Below, piece after piece: positions 9,857 to 18,668 of a stretch of 64,000 nt of DNA (its first letter is position 1; every line of letters starts with the position of its first letter). This DNA comes from Paraburkholderia monticola. GTDB taxonomy: Bacteria; Pseudomonadota; Gammaproteobacteria; Burkholderiales; Burkholderiaceae. Location of the stretch: NCBI RefSeq assembly GCF_001580545.1, contig NZ_LRBG01000007.1:124001-188000 (forward strand), given 5' to 3'. The translations under genes were made by a program, and so were the position numbers. Below the pieces are notes generated by a model. That model worked only from the letters and a program-made list of their open reading frames with translations, was not told the DNA's origin and searched no databases.

Positions 9857-11215
9857 ATGGACATGACCCGCACGGCCAGTCCCACCGACGCCGCGTCCAG
9901 CGCGGCCCGCACCAAGGTCCGCTACGGGATTCTGCTGCTGATCTTCGTGATCACCACACTCAACTATGCCGACCGCGCGACGCTGTCCGTCACCGGTTCC
10001 GCGATGCGTACCGCGTTCAACCTCGACGCGATCCGCATGGGCTATATCTTTTCCGCATTCAGCTGGGCCTACGTGCTGTCGCAACTGCCGGCCGGCTGGC
10101 TGCTCGACCGCTTCGGCGCGCGTCGCGTGTACGCGGCGAGCATCTTCTCGTGGTCGCTGTTCACCTTGCTGCAAAGCTCGGTCGGCCTGCTCGGCAGCGC
10201 CGGCGCAGCGATCACCGCGCTGTTCGCGCTGCGCTTCGTGATGGGGGCGGCCGAGTCGCCGGCCTTCCCGGCGAACGCAAAGGTCGTCGCGAGCTGGTTC
10301 CCGACCAACGAGCGCGGCACCGCGTCGGCAATCTTCAACGCCGCGCAATACTTCGCCGCGGTGGTGTTCACGCCACTGATGGCGTGGCTCACGCACGCGT
10401 TCGGCTGGCACATGGTCTACGTCGTGATGGGCGTGATCGGCCTGGTGCTCGCCCTGACGTGGCTCAAGGTCATGAAGAATCCGGCCGACCATCCGCGCGT
10501 GTCGCGCGCCGAACTCGAATACATCGAGCAAGGCGGCGGCCTCGTCAACGGTGCGCGCACGACCCGCACGGACGACGTCTCGAAGGCGGGCGGCTGGACG
10601 CTGGTGCGCCAGTTGCTCGGCAATCGGATGCTGCTCGGCGTTTATCTCGCGCAGTACTGCATCAACGTGCTGACCTACTTCTTCCTGACCTGGTTTCCGA
10701 TCTACCTCGTGCAGGCGCGCGGCATGACGATCCTGCAGGCGGGCCTCGTGGCCTCGCTGCCGGCGATCTGCGGCTTTCTCGGCGGGGTGCTCGGCGGCGT
10801 GCTGTCGGATGGCTTGATCCGCCGCGGCTGTTCGCTGACCGTCGCGCGCAAGGTGCCGATCGTCGGCGGCATGCTGCTGTCGACCTGCATCATCGGCTGC
10901 AACTACGTGTCGACCGACTGGATCGTCGTCGCGCTGATGTCGCTGGCGTTCTTCGGCAAGGGCATCGGCGCGCTGGGCTGGGCCGTCGTCGCCGATACGT
11001 CGCCGAAGGAAGCGCTCGGCTTGTCCGGCGCGATCTTCAACATGTTCGGCAACATCGCCGGCATCGTGACGCCGATCGTGATCGGTTATCTCGTTGCGCG
11101 CTCGGGCTCGTTCAATGGCGCGCTGGTGTTCGTCGGCGTGAACGCGCTGCTGACGGTGATCAGCTACCTGGTGATCGTCAAGGACATCCGGCGAGTCGAG
11201 TTGCGCTCGGCGTGA
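9857..11215 (+). CDS. gudP: MFS transporter, aldarate (glucarate/galactarate) type
   Basis: A 452-residue, 12-helix major facilitator of the anion:cation symporter family (GudP/GarP/ExuT group). ATG 9857 follows AGGAG at 9845-9849, 7 bases away; the frame upstream is unrelated. The first helix ends in LNYADRATLSV, the signature of this family, followed by GWLLDRFGARRVY in the 2-3 loop. It lies between kdgD and the FadR-type regulator on the same strand. Import of D-glucarate or galactarate with protons is the likely role; the exact sugar acid is inferred from context. Confidence 0.88.
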   Translation: MDMTRTASPTDAASSAARTKVRYGILLLIFVITTLNYADRATLSVTGSAMRTAFNLDAIRMGYIFSAFSWAYVLSQLPAGWLLDRFGARRVYAASIFSWSLFTLLQSSVGLLGSAGAAITALFALRFVMGAAESPAFPANAKVVASWFPTNERGTASAIFNAAQYFAAVVFTPLMAWLTHAFGWHMVYVVMGVIGLVLALTWLKVMKNPADHPRVSRAELEYIEQGGGLVNGARTTRTDDVSKAGGWTLVRQLLGNRMLLGVYLAQYCINVLTYFFLTWFPIYLVQARGMTILQAGLVASLPAICGFLGGVLGGVLSDGLIRRGCSLTVARKVPIVGGMLLSTCIIGCNYVSTDWIVVALMSLAFFGKGIGALGWAVVADTSPKEALGLSGAIFNMFGNIAGIVTPIVIGYLVARSGSFNGALVFVGVNALLTVISYLVIVKDIRRVELRSA

Positions 11216-11375
11216 GCCCGTTATAGGCTGGGACCTCGTCTCAGTTATCGTACTTCCAGCCGGCGGACGCCCGGCGCCGCGCGCGATATATGCGCCTGCG
11301 ACGCATCGAGAGCTCGGGCATCCGCCGATTTACCTCACATTTGCGCCGAAAATGATTCGGCGCTTATATAATCAG

Positions 11376-11395
11376 TCGTCAGACGACGATATAAT
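11376..11395 (+). promoter_or_regulatory. Operator overlapping the -10 box of the FadR-type regulator gene
   Basis: TCGTCAGACGA (11376-11386) lies inside the palindrome GTCGTCAGACGAC and fits TNGTNNNACNA exactly. A consensus TATAAT (11390-11395) begins four bases later. The layout predicts autorepression. No convincing -35 element is visible. Confidence 0.65.
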
Positions 11396-11429
11396 AAAAA
11401 TGCAGCAATCTTCCAGAGGAGCGTTTTCG

Positions 11430-12173
11430 ATGGCTACACCACTAGCATCCACGGCACCGCCACGACGCGCTCGCAATCTTGCCGAGTTCGTCGTCAGCTA
11501 CGTCACCGAGCAGATCGCGGCCAACGTGCTGAAGCCGGGCGACAAACTCCCGACCGAATCGCAGCTGATGAACACACTCAGCGTGAGCCGCACGGTGATT
11601 CGCGAGGCGATTTCGCGCCTGCAGGCGGGCAAAGTCATCGAGACCCGGCATGGCATCGGCAGCTTCGTGCTCGAACCGCAGCGCGAAAAGCTCGGCATCG
11701 ACATGGTGCCCGCCACGACGCTGCGCGACGTGCTTTCCATTCTGGAGCTGCGCATCAGCCTCGAAACCGAATGCGCGGGTCTCGCCGCACAACGCGCGAA
11801 GCCGGACGACCTCGCGCGCATGCGCGCCGCGCTCGACGCGATCGAAGCGACGCGTCACAACGGGCTGGACAGCGTGGACGCCGATCTGCAGTTCCACATT
11901 TCGGTCGCGCGCGCCACGGGCAACCGTTATTTCGTCGACATCCTCTCGCAGATGGGCAGCGCGCTGATTCCGCGTAACCGGCTCGACTCGGCCGGCATCG
12001 CGCGCGCCGATCCCGACGCGTATCTGTCGCTGGTCAATCTCGAGCACGAGAGCATCCTCGAAGCGATTTCGCGGCACGACGCAGAAGGCGCGCGCGCGGC
12101 GATGCGCATGCATCTGTCGAATAGCCGTGAGCGGCTGCGTCGCGCGAACGAAGTGAGCGAAGCGAACAGCTGA
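11430..12173 (+). CDS. FadR-subfamily GntR transcriptional regulator, likely controller of the island
   Basis: A 247-residue regulator. ATG 11430 is chosen because AGAGGAG lies 8 bases upstream; an upstream ATG at 11400 has no such site. An N-terminal winged helix (about residues 15-85: VLKPGDKLPTESQL, VSRTVIREAISRLQA, GIGSFVL) is followed by an all-helical FCD domain with ligand/metal His residues (DLQFHISVARATGN, NLEHESILEAI). FCD proteins sense small carboxylates, often sugar acids. Its own promoter carries the island operator overlapping the -10 box. That it binds all sites in the island is inference from motif type and location. Confidence 0.9.
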   Translation: MATPLASTAPPRRARNLAEFVVSYVTEQIAANVLKPGDKLPTESQLMNTLSVSRTVIREAISRLQAGKVIETRHGIGSFVLEPQREKLGIDMVPATTLRDVLSILELRISLETECAGLAAQRAKPDDLARMRAALDAIEATRHNGLDSVDADLQFHISVARATGNRYFVDILSQMGSALIPRNRLDSAGIARADPDAYLSLVNLEHESILEAISRHDAEGARAAMRMHLSNSRERLRRANEVSEANS

Positions 12174-12194
12174 TCGTCGCGAAGCTCGCGGGCG

Positions 12195-12229
12195 AAAAAA
12201 ATGGCCGGGAATCTCCCGGCCATTTTTTT
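12195..12229. terminator. Bidirectional terminator between the regulator and the dehydrogenase
   Basis: ATGGCCGGGA (12201-12210) pairs with TCCCGGCCAT (12214-12223) around a 3-base loop. Seven A precede it and seven T follow it, so it works for the plus-strand regulator gene and the minus-strand dehydrogenase gene that converge here. Confidence 0.9.
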
Positions 12230-12315
12230 ATCTTGCGATGCCTTGCGCCCTTCCCTTCGATGCGCGCCCGGCCGCAAGGCCTGGGCGCGTATCCGTTCAG
12301 GGCCGCTTCACATGC

Positions 12316-13899
12316 TTAACCGCGCGTGAGTTCGCCGTCGCGACGACGCCACAGTTCCAGCGGATTGCCGTCAGCCAGCGTTTGCGGCAGCAGCTCGGCC
12401 GGGAAGTCCTGGTAGCACACCGGACGCAGGAAGCGGTCGATCGAGGTCGTGCCGACCGAAGTCGCGCGGCTGTCCGACGTTGCCGGGAACGGGCCGCCGT
12501 GGACCATCGCGTGGCACACTTCGACGCCGGTCGGGAAGCCATTGACCAGAATCCGGCCGGCCTTGCGCTCGAGGATCGTCACCAGCTTCTTCGCGCCCGC
12601 CACATCGGCGCTGTCCATCTGCAGCGTCGCGGTCAGCTGACCGGCGAAGTGCTCGGCGACCTTCAGCATTTCCTGCTCGTCCTTGCAGCGGACGATCGTC
12701 GACACCGGGCCGAACACTTCGTCTTCGAGCGCCGGGTTCGCGAGGAACGTCTGCGCGTCGGTCACGAACAGCGCCGCGCAAGCCTGGGTCGGGCCGCTTG
12801 CGGCAACGCCGCGCGCCACGACTTCGACGCCCTTGGTCGCAGCCAGCTTGCTTTCGCCGTCTTCATACGCGGCGTGGATGCCCGCGGTCAGCATGGTTTG
12901 CGCCGGCTTGGCGGCGAGCGCCTCCGATGCCGTGGCAACGAAACCCTTCAGCGCGTCGCTGTCGATCGCGATGGCGAGGCCCGGGTTCGTGCAGAACTGG
13001 CCCGCGCCGAGCACGAGCGAGTCGACGAAACCGCGCGCGATGCTGTCGCCGCGTGCCGACAGAGCGTTCGGCAGCAGGAACACCGGGTTGATGCTGCTCA
13101 TTTCCGCATAAACCGGAATCGGCTCCGGACGTGCCGCCGCGACGCGCATCAGCGAGGTGCCGCCCGCGCGCGAACCGGTGAAACCGACCGCCTTGATGGC
13201 CGGGTGCGCAACCAGCGCCTCGCCGACCGAATTGCCCGCGCCGACGATCATCGAGAACACGCCTTCGGGCAGATCCATTTCCTGCGCGACGCGCTGGATC
13301 ACGCGACCGACCAGCTCCGACGTGCCGAGGTGCGCGCGGTGCGCCTTCACGACGACCGGGCAGCCAGCCGCGAGTGCCGCGGCGGTGTCGCCACCCGCCA
13401 CCGAGAACGCCAGCGGGAAGTTGCTCGCGCCGAACACGGCGACCGGGCCGAGCGCGATCTTCTGCATGCGCAGATCCGAGCGCGGCAGCGGCTTGCGATC
13501 CGGCAGCGGCGAATCGAGCGTCGCGTTGAGCCACTGGCCGGCGCGCACGGTTTGCGCGAACAGCTTCAGCTGGCCGGTGGTGCGGCCGCGCTCGCCTTCC
13601 AGACGCGCCTTCGGGAGGCCCGACTCAGCCTGCGCACGCTCGATCAGCTCGTCGCCGAGCGCCGTGATGCCGTCCGCGATACGATCCAGAAACTCGGCAC
13701 GCGTTGCGAGCGGCAGTTGACGATAGGCGTCGAACGCCTGTTGCGCGAGCGCGCAGGCCTGCTCGACGTTCTCGACGGTGCCGCTGCCGAACACCGGCTC
13801 GGCAATCTCGGAACCCGTGGCAGGATTGAACGCGCGCAGCGGTTTTTCTTCGCCGCGCACTGCTTTGCGACCGATCAGCATTTCGCCGGTAATAGGCAT
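12316..13899 (-). CDS. 2,5-dioxovalerate (2-oxoglutarate semialdehyde) dehydrogenase
   Basis: A 527-residue aldehyde dehydrogenase of the KGSADH-II type linked to aldarate catabolism. It oxidises 2,5-dioxopentanoate to 2-oxoglutarate with NAD(P)+. Catalytic Cys303 is in [10 protein letters not shown], general base Glu266 in [12 protein letters not shown], Asn160 in [10 protein letters not shown] and the nucleotide-site FTGS at 240-243. The start [10 protein letters not shown] at 13897-13899 is preferred to an upstream ATG, which would overlap the operator. Its promoter has the same TTGTAGGATGA site as garD. It stands alone and is divergent from garL. Confidence 0.94.
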   Translation of the reverse strand: MPITGEMLIGRKAVRGEEKPLRAFNPATGSEIAEPVFGSGTVENVEQACALAQQAFDAYRQLPLATRAEFLDRIADGITALGDELIERAQAESGLPKARLEGERGRTTGQLKLFAQTVRAGQWLNATLDSPLPDRKPLPRSDLRMQKIALGPVAVFGASNFPLAFSVAGGDTAAALAAGCPVVVKAHRAHLGTSELVGRVIQRVAQEMDLPEGVFSMIVGAGNSVGEALVAHPAIKAVGFTGSRAGGTSLMRVAAARPEPIPVYAEMSSINPVFLLPNALSARGDSIARGFVDSLVLGAGQFCTNPGLAIAIDSDALKGFVATASEALAAKPAQTMLTAGIHAAYEDGESKLAATKGVEVVARGVAASGPTQACAALFVTDAQTFLANPALEDEVFGPVSTIVRCKDEQEMLKVAEHFAGQLTATLQMDSADVAGAKKLVTILERKAGRILVNGFPTGVEVCHAMVHGGPFPATSDSRATSVGTTSIDRFLRPVCYQDFPAELLPQTLADGNPLELWRRRDGELTRG

Positions 13900-13934
13900 T
13901 TTGGCTTCCCTTGGATGAAGGCTTAAGATATAGG

Positions 13935-13945
13935 TCATCCTACAA
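13935..13945 (-). promoter_or_regulatory. Operator-like site 6 (dioxovalerate dehydrogenase promoter)
   Basis: On the minus strand TTGTAGGATGA followed by CCTATA, 36 bp upstream of the dehydrogenase start. It is identical in its 11 bases to the garD site at 8540-8550. A weaker look-alike, TTGTCGTACAG, is at 13977-13987. Confidence 0.6.
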
Positions 13946-14043
13946 CATTGCGGGGGCTCCATGCAACCGGAAACGCTTGTCGTACAGGGACATTCGGGTT
14001 TACTCGCCCGTTACAACAGAGGCATGCGATGCTAATCTGCCGT

Positions 14044-14054
14044 TAGTCATACGA
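14044..14054 (+). promoter_or_regulatory. Operator-like site 7 (garL promoter)
   Basis: TAGTCATACGA fits TNGTNNNACNA on both strands and is followed by CGACTTATAA. It lies 82 bp upstream of the garL start, in the garL/dehydrogenase divergent region. Confidence 0.55.
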
Positions 14055-14135
14055 CGACTTATAACCTCGCGTTCCGCGTGGTTTTGGGGTCGCCGAAGCT
14101 TTTTCCCGATCCATCGTAGTTCGAGGAGACACCGC

Positions 14136-14936
14136 ATGCCCGCCGTCACGCCTTATGAATCTTTGCCCAACCGCTTCCGGCGCGCGGTGCGCGAAGGAAA
14201 AACCCAGATCGGCTGCTGGGCATCGCTCGCCAGCCCGATCGCCACTGAATTGCTGGGCACGGTCGGCTTCGACTGGATGCTGCTCGACGCCGAACACGCG
14301 CCCAACGACGTGCTCACGCTGATCCCGCAACTGATGGCGCTCAAGGACAGCGGCAGCGCGCCGGTCGTCCGACCACCGGCCAACGACAGCGTCGTGATCA
14401 AACGTTTCCTCGACAGCGGCTTCTCGAACTTCCTCGTGCCCTTCGTCGACAGCGCCGAGGACGCCGCCCGGGCGGTCGCGTCGACGCGCTACCCGCCGCA
14501 GGGCATTCGCGGCGTGTCGGTCGGCCATCGCGGCAACCGCTACGGCACCGTGCCCGACTACTTCTCGATCGCCAACGACAACGTCTGCGTGATCCCGCAG
14601 ATCGAAAGCCGCAAGGCGGTCGAGGCGATCGACAGCATCCTCGCGGTGGACGGCATCGACGCGGTCTTCATCGGTCCGTCCGACCTCGCGGCTTCGTTTG
14701 GCCATCTCGGCAACGCGAACCATCCGGACGTGCAGCAAGCGATCGCGCATGTGTTCGAGCGCGCGCAGGCGGCCGGCAAGTCGAGCGGCATTCTCGCGCC
14801 GCTGCAGGCCGACGCGGAACGTTATCTGTCGATGGGCGCGCGCGTCGTCGCCGTCTGCGCGGATCTCGGGCTGCTCAAGGGCGCCGCGCTAGCGGCGCAG
14901 AAACACTTCATGCAGAAACCGGCGGGCGAAGCTTGA
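14136..14936 (+). CDS. garL: 2-dehydro-3-deoxyglucarate aldolase
   Basis: A 266-residue class II pyruvate aldolase of the HpcH/HpaI family. It cleaves 5-dehydro-4-deoxy- or 2-dehydro-3-deoxy-D-glucarate to pyruvate and tartronate semialdehyde. ATG 14136 has GAGGAG 7 bases upstream. Family motifs include [15 protein letters not shown], the metal-ligand Glu in [12 protein letters not shown] and Asp in [12 protein letters not shown]. The reductase garR begins 32 bp after its stop, matching the E. coli gar order. It competes with KdgD for the same intermediate. Confidence 0.93.
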   Translation: MPAVTPYESLPNRFRRAVREGKTQIGCWASLASPIATELLGTVGFDWMLLDAEHAPNDVLTLIPQLMALKDSGSAPVVRPPANDSVVIKRFLDSGFSNFLVPFVDSAEDAARAVASTRYPPQGIRGVSVGHRGNRYGTVPDYFSIANDNVCVIPQIESRKAVEAIDSILAVDGIDAVFIGPSDLAASFGHLGNANHPDVQQAIAHVFERAQAAGKSSGILAPLQADAERYLSMGARVVAVCADLGLLKGAALAAQKHFMQKPAGEA

Positions 14937-14968
14937 ACGTCGCCGCCACGACATCATCGGAGCATTCC

Positions 14969-15862
14969 ATGCAAAAAGCAGGCTTTATCGGACTCGGCAT
15001 CATGGGCAAGCCCATGGCCGCCAACCTTCTGAAAAACGGCGTGTCGCTCGCCGCGTTCACGCGTAGCGGCGTGCCCGCCGAGCTCACGCAGGCCGGCGCC
15101 GTCGCATGCGACAGCCCCGCCGCGGTCGCCGCGCACGCGGATGTGATCTTCATCATGGTGCCGGACACGCCGGACGTCGAACGCGTGCTGTTCGGCGAGA
15201 ACGGCCTCGCGAGCGCGCTGCGCGCCGGCCAGACCGTCGTCGACATGAGCTCGATCTCGCCGATGGCAACCCGCGACTTCGCGGCACGCGTGCGCGAAAC
15301 CGGTGCCGATTATCTCGACGCGCCGGTATCGGGCGGCGAAGTCGGCGCCAAGGCCGGCTCGCTGACCATCATGGTCGGCGGCGAACAGGCCACCTTCGAC
15401 AGCGTGAAGCCCCTCTTCGACATGATGGGCAAGAACGTCACGCTGATCGGCGCGGTCGGCGCGGGCCAGGTGTGCAAGGTCGCCAACCAGGTGATCGTCG
15501 CGGCGACCATCGAAGCGGTCGGCGAAGCGCTGCTGCTCGCATCGAAGGCCGGTGTCGATGCGGCGCGCGTGCGTGAGGCGCTGATGGGCGGCTTCGCGTC
15601 GTCGCGCATTCTCGAAGTGCACGGCGAGCGCATGACCAAGCGCACGTTCGATCCGGGCTTCCGCATCGAACTGCACCAGAAGGACCTGAATCTCGCGCTG
15701 TCGACCGCGCAGGCGCTCGGCGTGTCGCTGCCGAACACCGCCACCTGCCAGGCCCTGTTCAACGCATGCGTCGCGCACGGCGGCAAGGCGTGGGACCACT
15801 CGGCGATGGTGCGCGCGCTCGAAGTGCTCGCGAACCACGAGATCGGCCAGAAGACCGCGTAA
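14969..15862 (+). CDS. garR: Tartronate semialdehyde reductase (2-hydroxy-3-oxopropionate reductase)
   Basis: A 297-residue beta-hydroxyacid dehydrogenase that reduces tartronate semialdehyde to D-glycerate with NAD(P)H. The dinucleotide motif GLGIMG is at 8-13, the substrate motif DAPVSGGEVGA at 118-128 and the catalytic Lys170 in GQVCKVANQ. ATG 14969 is chosen over a TTG 12 codons upstream because of the nearby CGGAG and the conserved start. It is transcribed with garL and ends in a hairpin at 15890-15942. No glycerate kinase is present in the window. Confidence 0.94.
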   Translation: MQKAGFIGLGIMGKPMAANLLKNGVSLAAFTRSGVPAELTQAGAVACDSPAAVAAHADVIFIMVPDTPDVERVLFGENGLASALRAGQTVVDMSSISPMATRDFAARVRETGADYLDAPVSGGEVGAKAGSLTIMVGGEQATFDSVKPLFDMMGKNVTLIGAVGAGQVCKVANQVIVAATIEAVGEALLLASKAGVDAARVREALMGGFASSRILEVHGERMTKRTFDPGFRIELHQKDLNLALSTAQALGVSLPNTATCQALFNACVAHGGKAWDHSAMVRALEVLANHEIGQKTA

Positions 15863-15889
15863 GCGCATCAGCGCACGCGGCGCGAAGTT

Positions 15890-15942
15890 ACGCCGCTGCG
15901 TCTGCTCCGGGTTGTCGATGGAGTGGGCGCAGCGGCGTTTTT
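15890..15942 (+). terminator. Terminator after garL-garR
   Basis: ACGCCGCTGCG (15890-15900) pairs perfectly with CGCAGCGGCGT (15928-15938), followed by TTTTT. The loop is long (27 bases). It begins 28 bp past the garR stop. Confidence 0.7.
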
Positions 15943-16075
15943 GCGTGCGCGGGTGGTGTCGTGCTGATGTGCCGCGTGTCGAACCCGGTTTGCAGCGCGC
16001 CAGAGGGGTTTCGATAGAGAGATAGATAGTGTCCAACGAACGAACCGCACGCGACGACCGCCAACCCAGCAGCAA

Positions 16076-16117
16076 CAAAAAAAGAGGCGGCACCCGCTTG
16101 ATCGGGCACCGCCTCTT
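16076..16117 (-). terminator. Terminator of the hexuronate transporter operon
   Basis: AAGAGGCGGCACCCG (16082-16096) pairs with CGGGCACCGCCTCTT (16103-16117) with two mismatches and a 6-base loop. On the minus strand it is followed by seven or more T. It lies 48 bp past the transporter stop. Confidence 0.85.
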
Positions 16118-16165
16118 CTCACTTCAATTGCCAATCAACCCTGCAAGAGTCGACCCTGCCTGGTT

Positions 16166-17464
16166 TTACCTGGCAGTCGCCGCATCGTTCGACGTCCACG
16201 TCGGCTCGGGGATCTTTTCCGAGCTCTTCGCCATCAGGCAGACCACCACCGCGGCAATCAGGTCGAACACCGCGAGCACGACGAACAGCGGGCTGTAGCC
16301 GACCTGCGTGACGAGCACGCCGAACAGCGCGGTGAACGCCGCGGCGCCGAGGTAGCCGGCCATGCCGCCCATGCCCGTCGCGGTCGCGACTTCGTGCTTG
16401 CCGAACATGTCCGACGTAATCGCATACAGTGCGCCCGACAGCGTCTGGTGCGCGAAGCCGCCCAGGCACAGCAGCGCCACCGCCATGTACGGGCTCTCGA
16501 CGAGACCGATGCTCGCCGGTCCGATCATGAACAGCGCACCGACCACGAACACCATCTTGCGCGACGTGAACAGCGACACCTTCGCGTACTTGTGGAAGAA
16601 CGGGCTCAGATAACCGCCCAGCACGCAGCCGATATCGGCGGCGAGGAACGGCATCCACGCGAACATCGCGACTTCCTTCAGGTTCATGTGACGCTCGGTC
16701 ATCATGTACAGCGGAATCCACGCATTGAACGTTTGCCACGCCGGTTCGGACAGAATCCGCGGAATCCCGATCGCCCAGAAGTCGCGGCTCACCAGCATCG
16801 AGCGCCAGTTGCGCTTCGGCGTGTTGATGTCGTCGTGATGCTTCGCTTCCTGGCCGCTCAGAATGTAGTCGCGCTCGTCGTTGCCCAGCAGCTTCTGGTT
16901 GCGCGGATGCTTGTAAACGAGCATCCACAGCACGCTCCACACGATGCCCGCGACGCCGACGATCACGAACGCGAGTTGCCACTTGCCGTGAAACAGCGCC
17001 CACACCACGAGCGGCGGCGCCAGCAGCGCGCCGATCGACGAGCCGATATTGAACCAGCCGATCGCGACCGAACGCTCCTTCGCCGGGAACCACTCGCTGG
17101 TCGCCTTCACGCCGGCCGGAATACCGGCCGATTCAGCGAGGCCGAGGATACCGCGGAACACCGCGAGGCTGCGCCAACCGGTCGCCCACGCGGCCGCCGC
17201 GCACGCAACCGACCACGCGAGCGCGAACACCGCGAAACCGATCTTGGTGCCGATCGTGTCGAGCACGAAACCGGCGACCGGCTGCATGAACGCATAGCAG
17301 AGCTGCCATGCCACGACCACGTGCGAGTACTGCTCGGTCGTGATGTTCAGCTCTTTCATCATCGTCGGTGCCGCGACCGACAGCGTGTTGCGCGCCAGGT
17401 AGTTGATGATCAGCCCGGCCGCGACCAGAGCGACCATCCACCAGCGAATTCCCTTGATCTTCAT
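16166..17464 (-). CDS. exuT: MFS hexuronate transporter (ExuT-like)
   Basis: A 432-residue, 12-helix anion:cation symporter family transporter. It starts MKIKGIRWWMVALVAAGLIINYLARNTLSV, where NYLARNTLSVAAP is typical of hexuronate carriers, and has a GGAG ribosome site. The long central cytoplasmic loop (YKHPRNQKLLGNDERDYI) also fits ExuT-like proteins. It is 45 bp downstream of the second uronate dehydrogenase-like gene in one minus-strand operon, so galacturonate or glucuronate uptake is likely. It is the second MFS carrier of the island, beside a TRAP system. Confidence 0.88.
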   Translation of the reverse strand: MKIKGIRWWMVALVAAGLIINYLARNTLSVAAPTMMKELNITTEQYSHVVVAWQLCYAFMQPVAGFVLDTIGTKIGFAVFALAWSVACAAAAWATGWRSLAVFRGILGLAESAGIPAGVKATSEWFPAKERSVAIGWFNIGSSIGALLAPPLVVWALFHGKWQLAFVIVGVAGIVWSVLWMLVYKHPRNQKLLGNDERDYILSGQEAKHHDDINTPKRNWRSMLVSRDFWAIGIPRILSEPAWQTFNAWIPLYMMTERHMNLKEVAMFAWMPFLAADIGCVLGGYLSPFFHKYAKVSLFTSRKMVFVVGALFMIGPASIGLVESPYMAVALLCLGGFAHQTLSGALYAITSDMFGKHEVATATGMGGMAGYLGAAAFTALFGVLVTQVGYSPLFVVLAVFDLIAAVVVCLMAKSSEKIPEPTWTSNDAATAR

Positions 17465-17509
17465 TGCTGCTACTCCTAGTGATGCGATGCCCGTCGAACC
17501 GACCGGGAC

Positions 17510-18304
17510 TTAAGCCTTGCGCGAATAGTCGATGCCGACGAAGCTGCCGCCCTGGTAGCTTTGGCACAGTTCATCGAGCGGATTCGGGCGCGACAGAATG
17601 TCTTCCGCATAGTCCTCGGCGTTCTGCTTCGGCTCGTAGCCGAAACGCGCGGCGCCGCTGTTGTCCCACCAGCTGCGCGTATTCGCCGACACGCCCCAGA
17701 TGGTCAGGAAGCCGACGTCTTCCGCTTCGATGCAGCGGTCGAGGAAATGGAACAGGTCCTTGTGGCCGAACCAGGTGCTCAGGTGGCGCTGCTCGGTCGG
17801 ACGCTCGAGGCAGCTGCCGATGCGCACGCATACGCTTTCGATGCCGTGCTTGTCCCAGTACATGCGTGCGAGCGCTTCGCCCCACACCTTCGACAGGCCG
17901 TAGAAGCCGTCCGGGCGCAGTTCGCAGTCGAGGCTCAGATGCTCGGTGACCGGATACATGCCGATCGCGTGGTTCGAGCTCGCGAACACGATGCGCTTCA
18001 CGCCGTTGCGGCGCGCGCCTTCGTAGACTTCGACGAGGCCGCGCAGGTTGTTCTCGATGATCTCCGGCAGCGGACGCTCGACGCTCGTGCCGGCGAAATG
18101 GATCAGCACGTCCACGCCGTTGAGCAGCCGGTCGACGACGGCCGGATCACGCAGATCGCCGTTCATGACGTCTTCGCCGTCGACGAGCGGCGTCAGCACT
18201 TTCGAGCCCGCGGCCGAGCGCAACGGCACGCCGCGCGCGACGAATTCAGCACGTACCACGGAGCCGAGCTGGCCGCCGGCGCCACTCAAGGCAATCTTCT
18301 TCAT
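17510..18304 (-). CDS. Second uronate dehydrogenase-like NAD-dependent oxidoreductase
   Basis: A 264-residue extended short-chain dehydrogenase with GAGGQLG at 8-14, FASSNHAIG at 108-115 and catalytic Tyr135/Lys139 in YGLSK. The C-terminal segment WGVSANTRSWWDN, followed by FGYEPKQNAED, is close to that of characterised Agrobacterium uronate dehydrogenase, arguably closer than in the paralogue at 5949-6800. The size matches the family (about 265). It is cotranscribed with the ExuT-like carrier and has an operator-like site 103 bp upstream. The two enzymes may differ in substrate (galacturonate versus glucuronate, or an aldose). The ATG at 18302-18304 starts the Rossmann strand cleanly. Confidence 0.88.
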   Translation of the reverse strand: MKKIALSGAGGQLGSVVRAEFVARGVPLRSAAGSKVLTPLVDGEDVMNGDLRDPAVVDRLLNGVDVLIHFAGTSVERPLPEIIENNLRGLVEVYEGARRNGVKRIVFASSNHAIGMYPVTEHLSLDCELRPDGFYGLSKVWGEALARMYWDKHGIESVCVRIGSCLERPTEQRHLSTWFGHKDLFHFLDRCIEAEDVGFLTIWGVSANTRSWWDNSGAARFGYEPKQNAEDYAEDILSRPNPLDELCQSYQGGSFVGIDYSRKA

Positions 18305-18406
18305 AAGGGGTTCCTTTAGCGCGTCGCGCGCGAGGTCTACAGAGGACAGACAGAAAGTTGAGCGGCCAGCGGAAGCGCATTGCGCGCGTCGCATAACACA
18401 CTCAAG

Positions 18407-18417
18407 TTGTACGATAA
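18407..18417 (+). promoter_or_regulatory. Operator-like site 8 (second uronate operon)
   Basis: TTGTACGATAA followed by CGTAC, with the preceding AAG also seen at site 2. It is one base off TNGTNNNACNA. Confidence 0.55.
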
Positions 18418-18531
18418 CGTACTATCGACGATGGCCAAGCGGATTTCAACTCAGCATTTACCCTTAAACGACGGGCTTGGTATTTTGCATCTCTTTATAA
18501 AACAACGAGATACGAATGCCACGTTCGTGTG

Positions 18532-18542
18532 ACATCGTATAA
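18532..18542 (-). promoter_or_regulatory. Degenerate operator-like site 9
   Basis: The minus strand reads TTATACGATGT within AGTTATACGATGTCACACG. It aligns with the island consensus over GTT-TACGATG but breaks the TNGT core, so it would be a weak site at best. Confidence 0.3.
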
Positions 18543-18668
18543 CTCGAAACAGAGATTTGTTCCAACCGTGGGTGCTCGTCGCGCCAGCGCATGCCCGACG
18601 GGCAGCGCGAGCGGCGGCCATGCGCCGCCCGCGCCGTCAACTGATCACATCATGACGTGGCCGAGCGC

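Larger units (their letters stand above)
15863..16165. other. Intergenic region between convergent garR and exuT-like genes
   Basis: About 300 bp without a supported gene. It holds two facing terminators (15890-15942 for garR, 16076-16117 for the transporter). Small open frames on both strands look like GC-driven shadows. Confidence 0.6.
18305..18668. other. Control region upstream of the second uronate operon
   Basis: 364 bp without a supported gene. It contains an operator-like site at 18407-18417 and a degenerate one at 18532-18542. A GGCGGC/CGCCGCC hairpin without a T run lies near 18610-18630, past the hydrolase stop. Confidence 0.5.

Noticed and set aside
13977..13987. TTGTCGTACAG as a further island operator
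   Set aside because: It matches TTGTNNNACA, but the flanking bases do not follow the other sites; one mismatch in so short a pattern is expected by chance.
18610..18630. A terminator in the hairpin past the hydrolase gene
   Set aside because: The GGCGGC/CGCCGCC stem has no T run on the minus strand, and GC-rich hairpins are common here.
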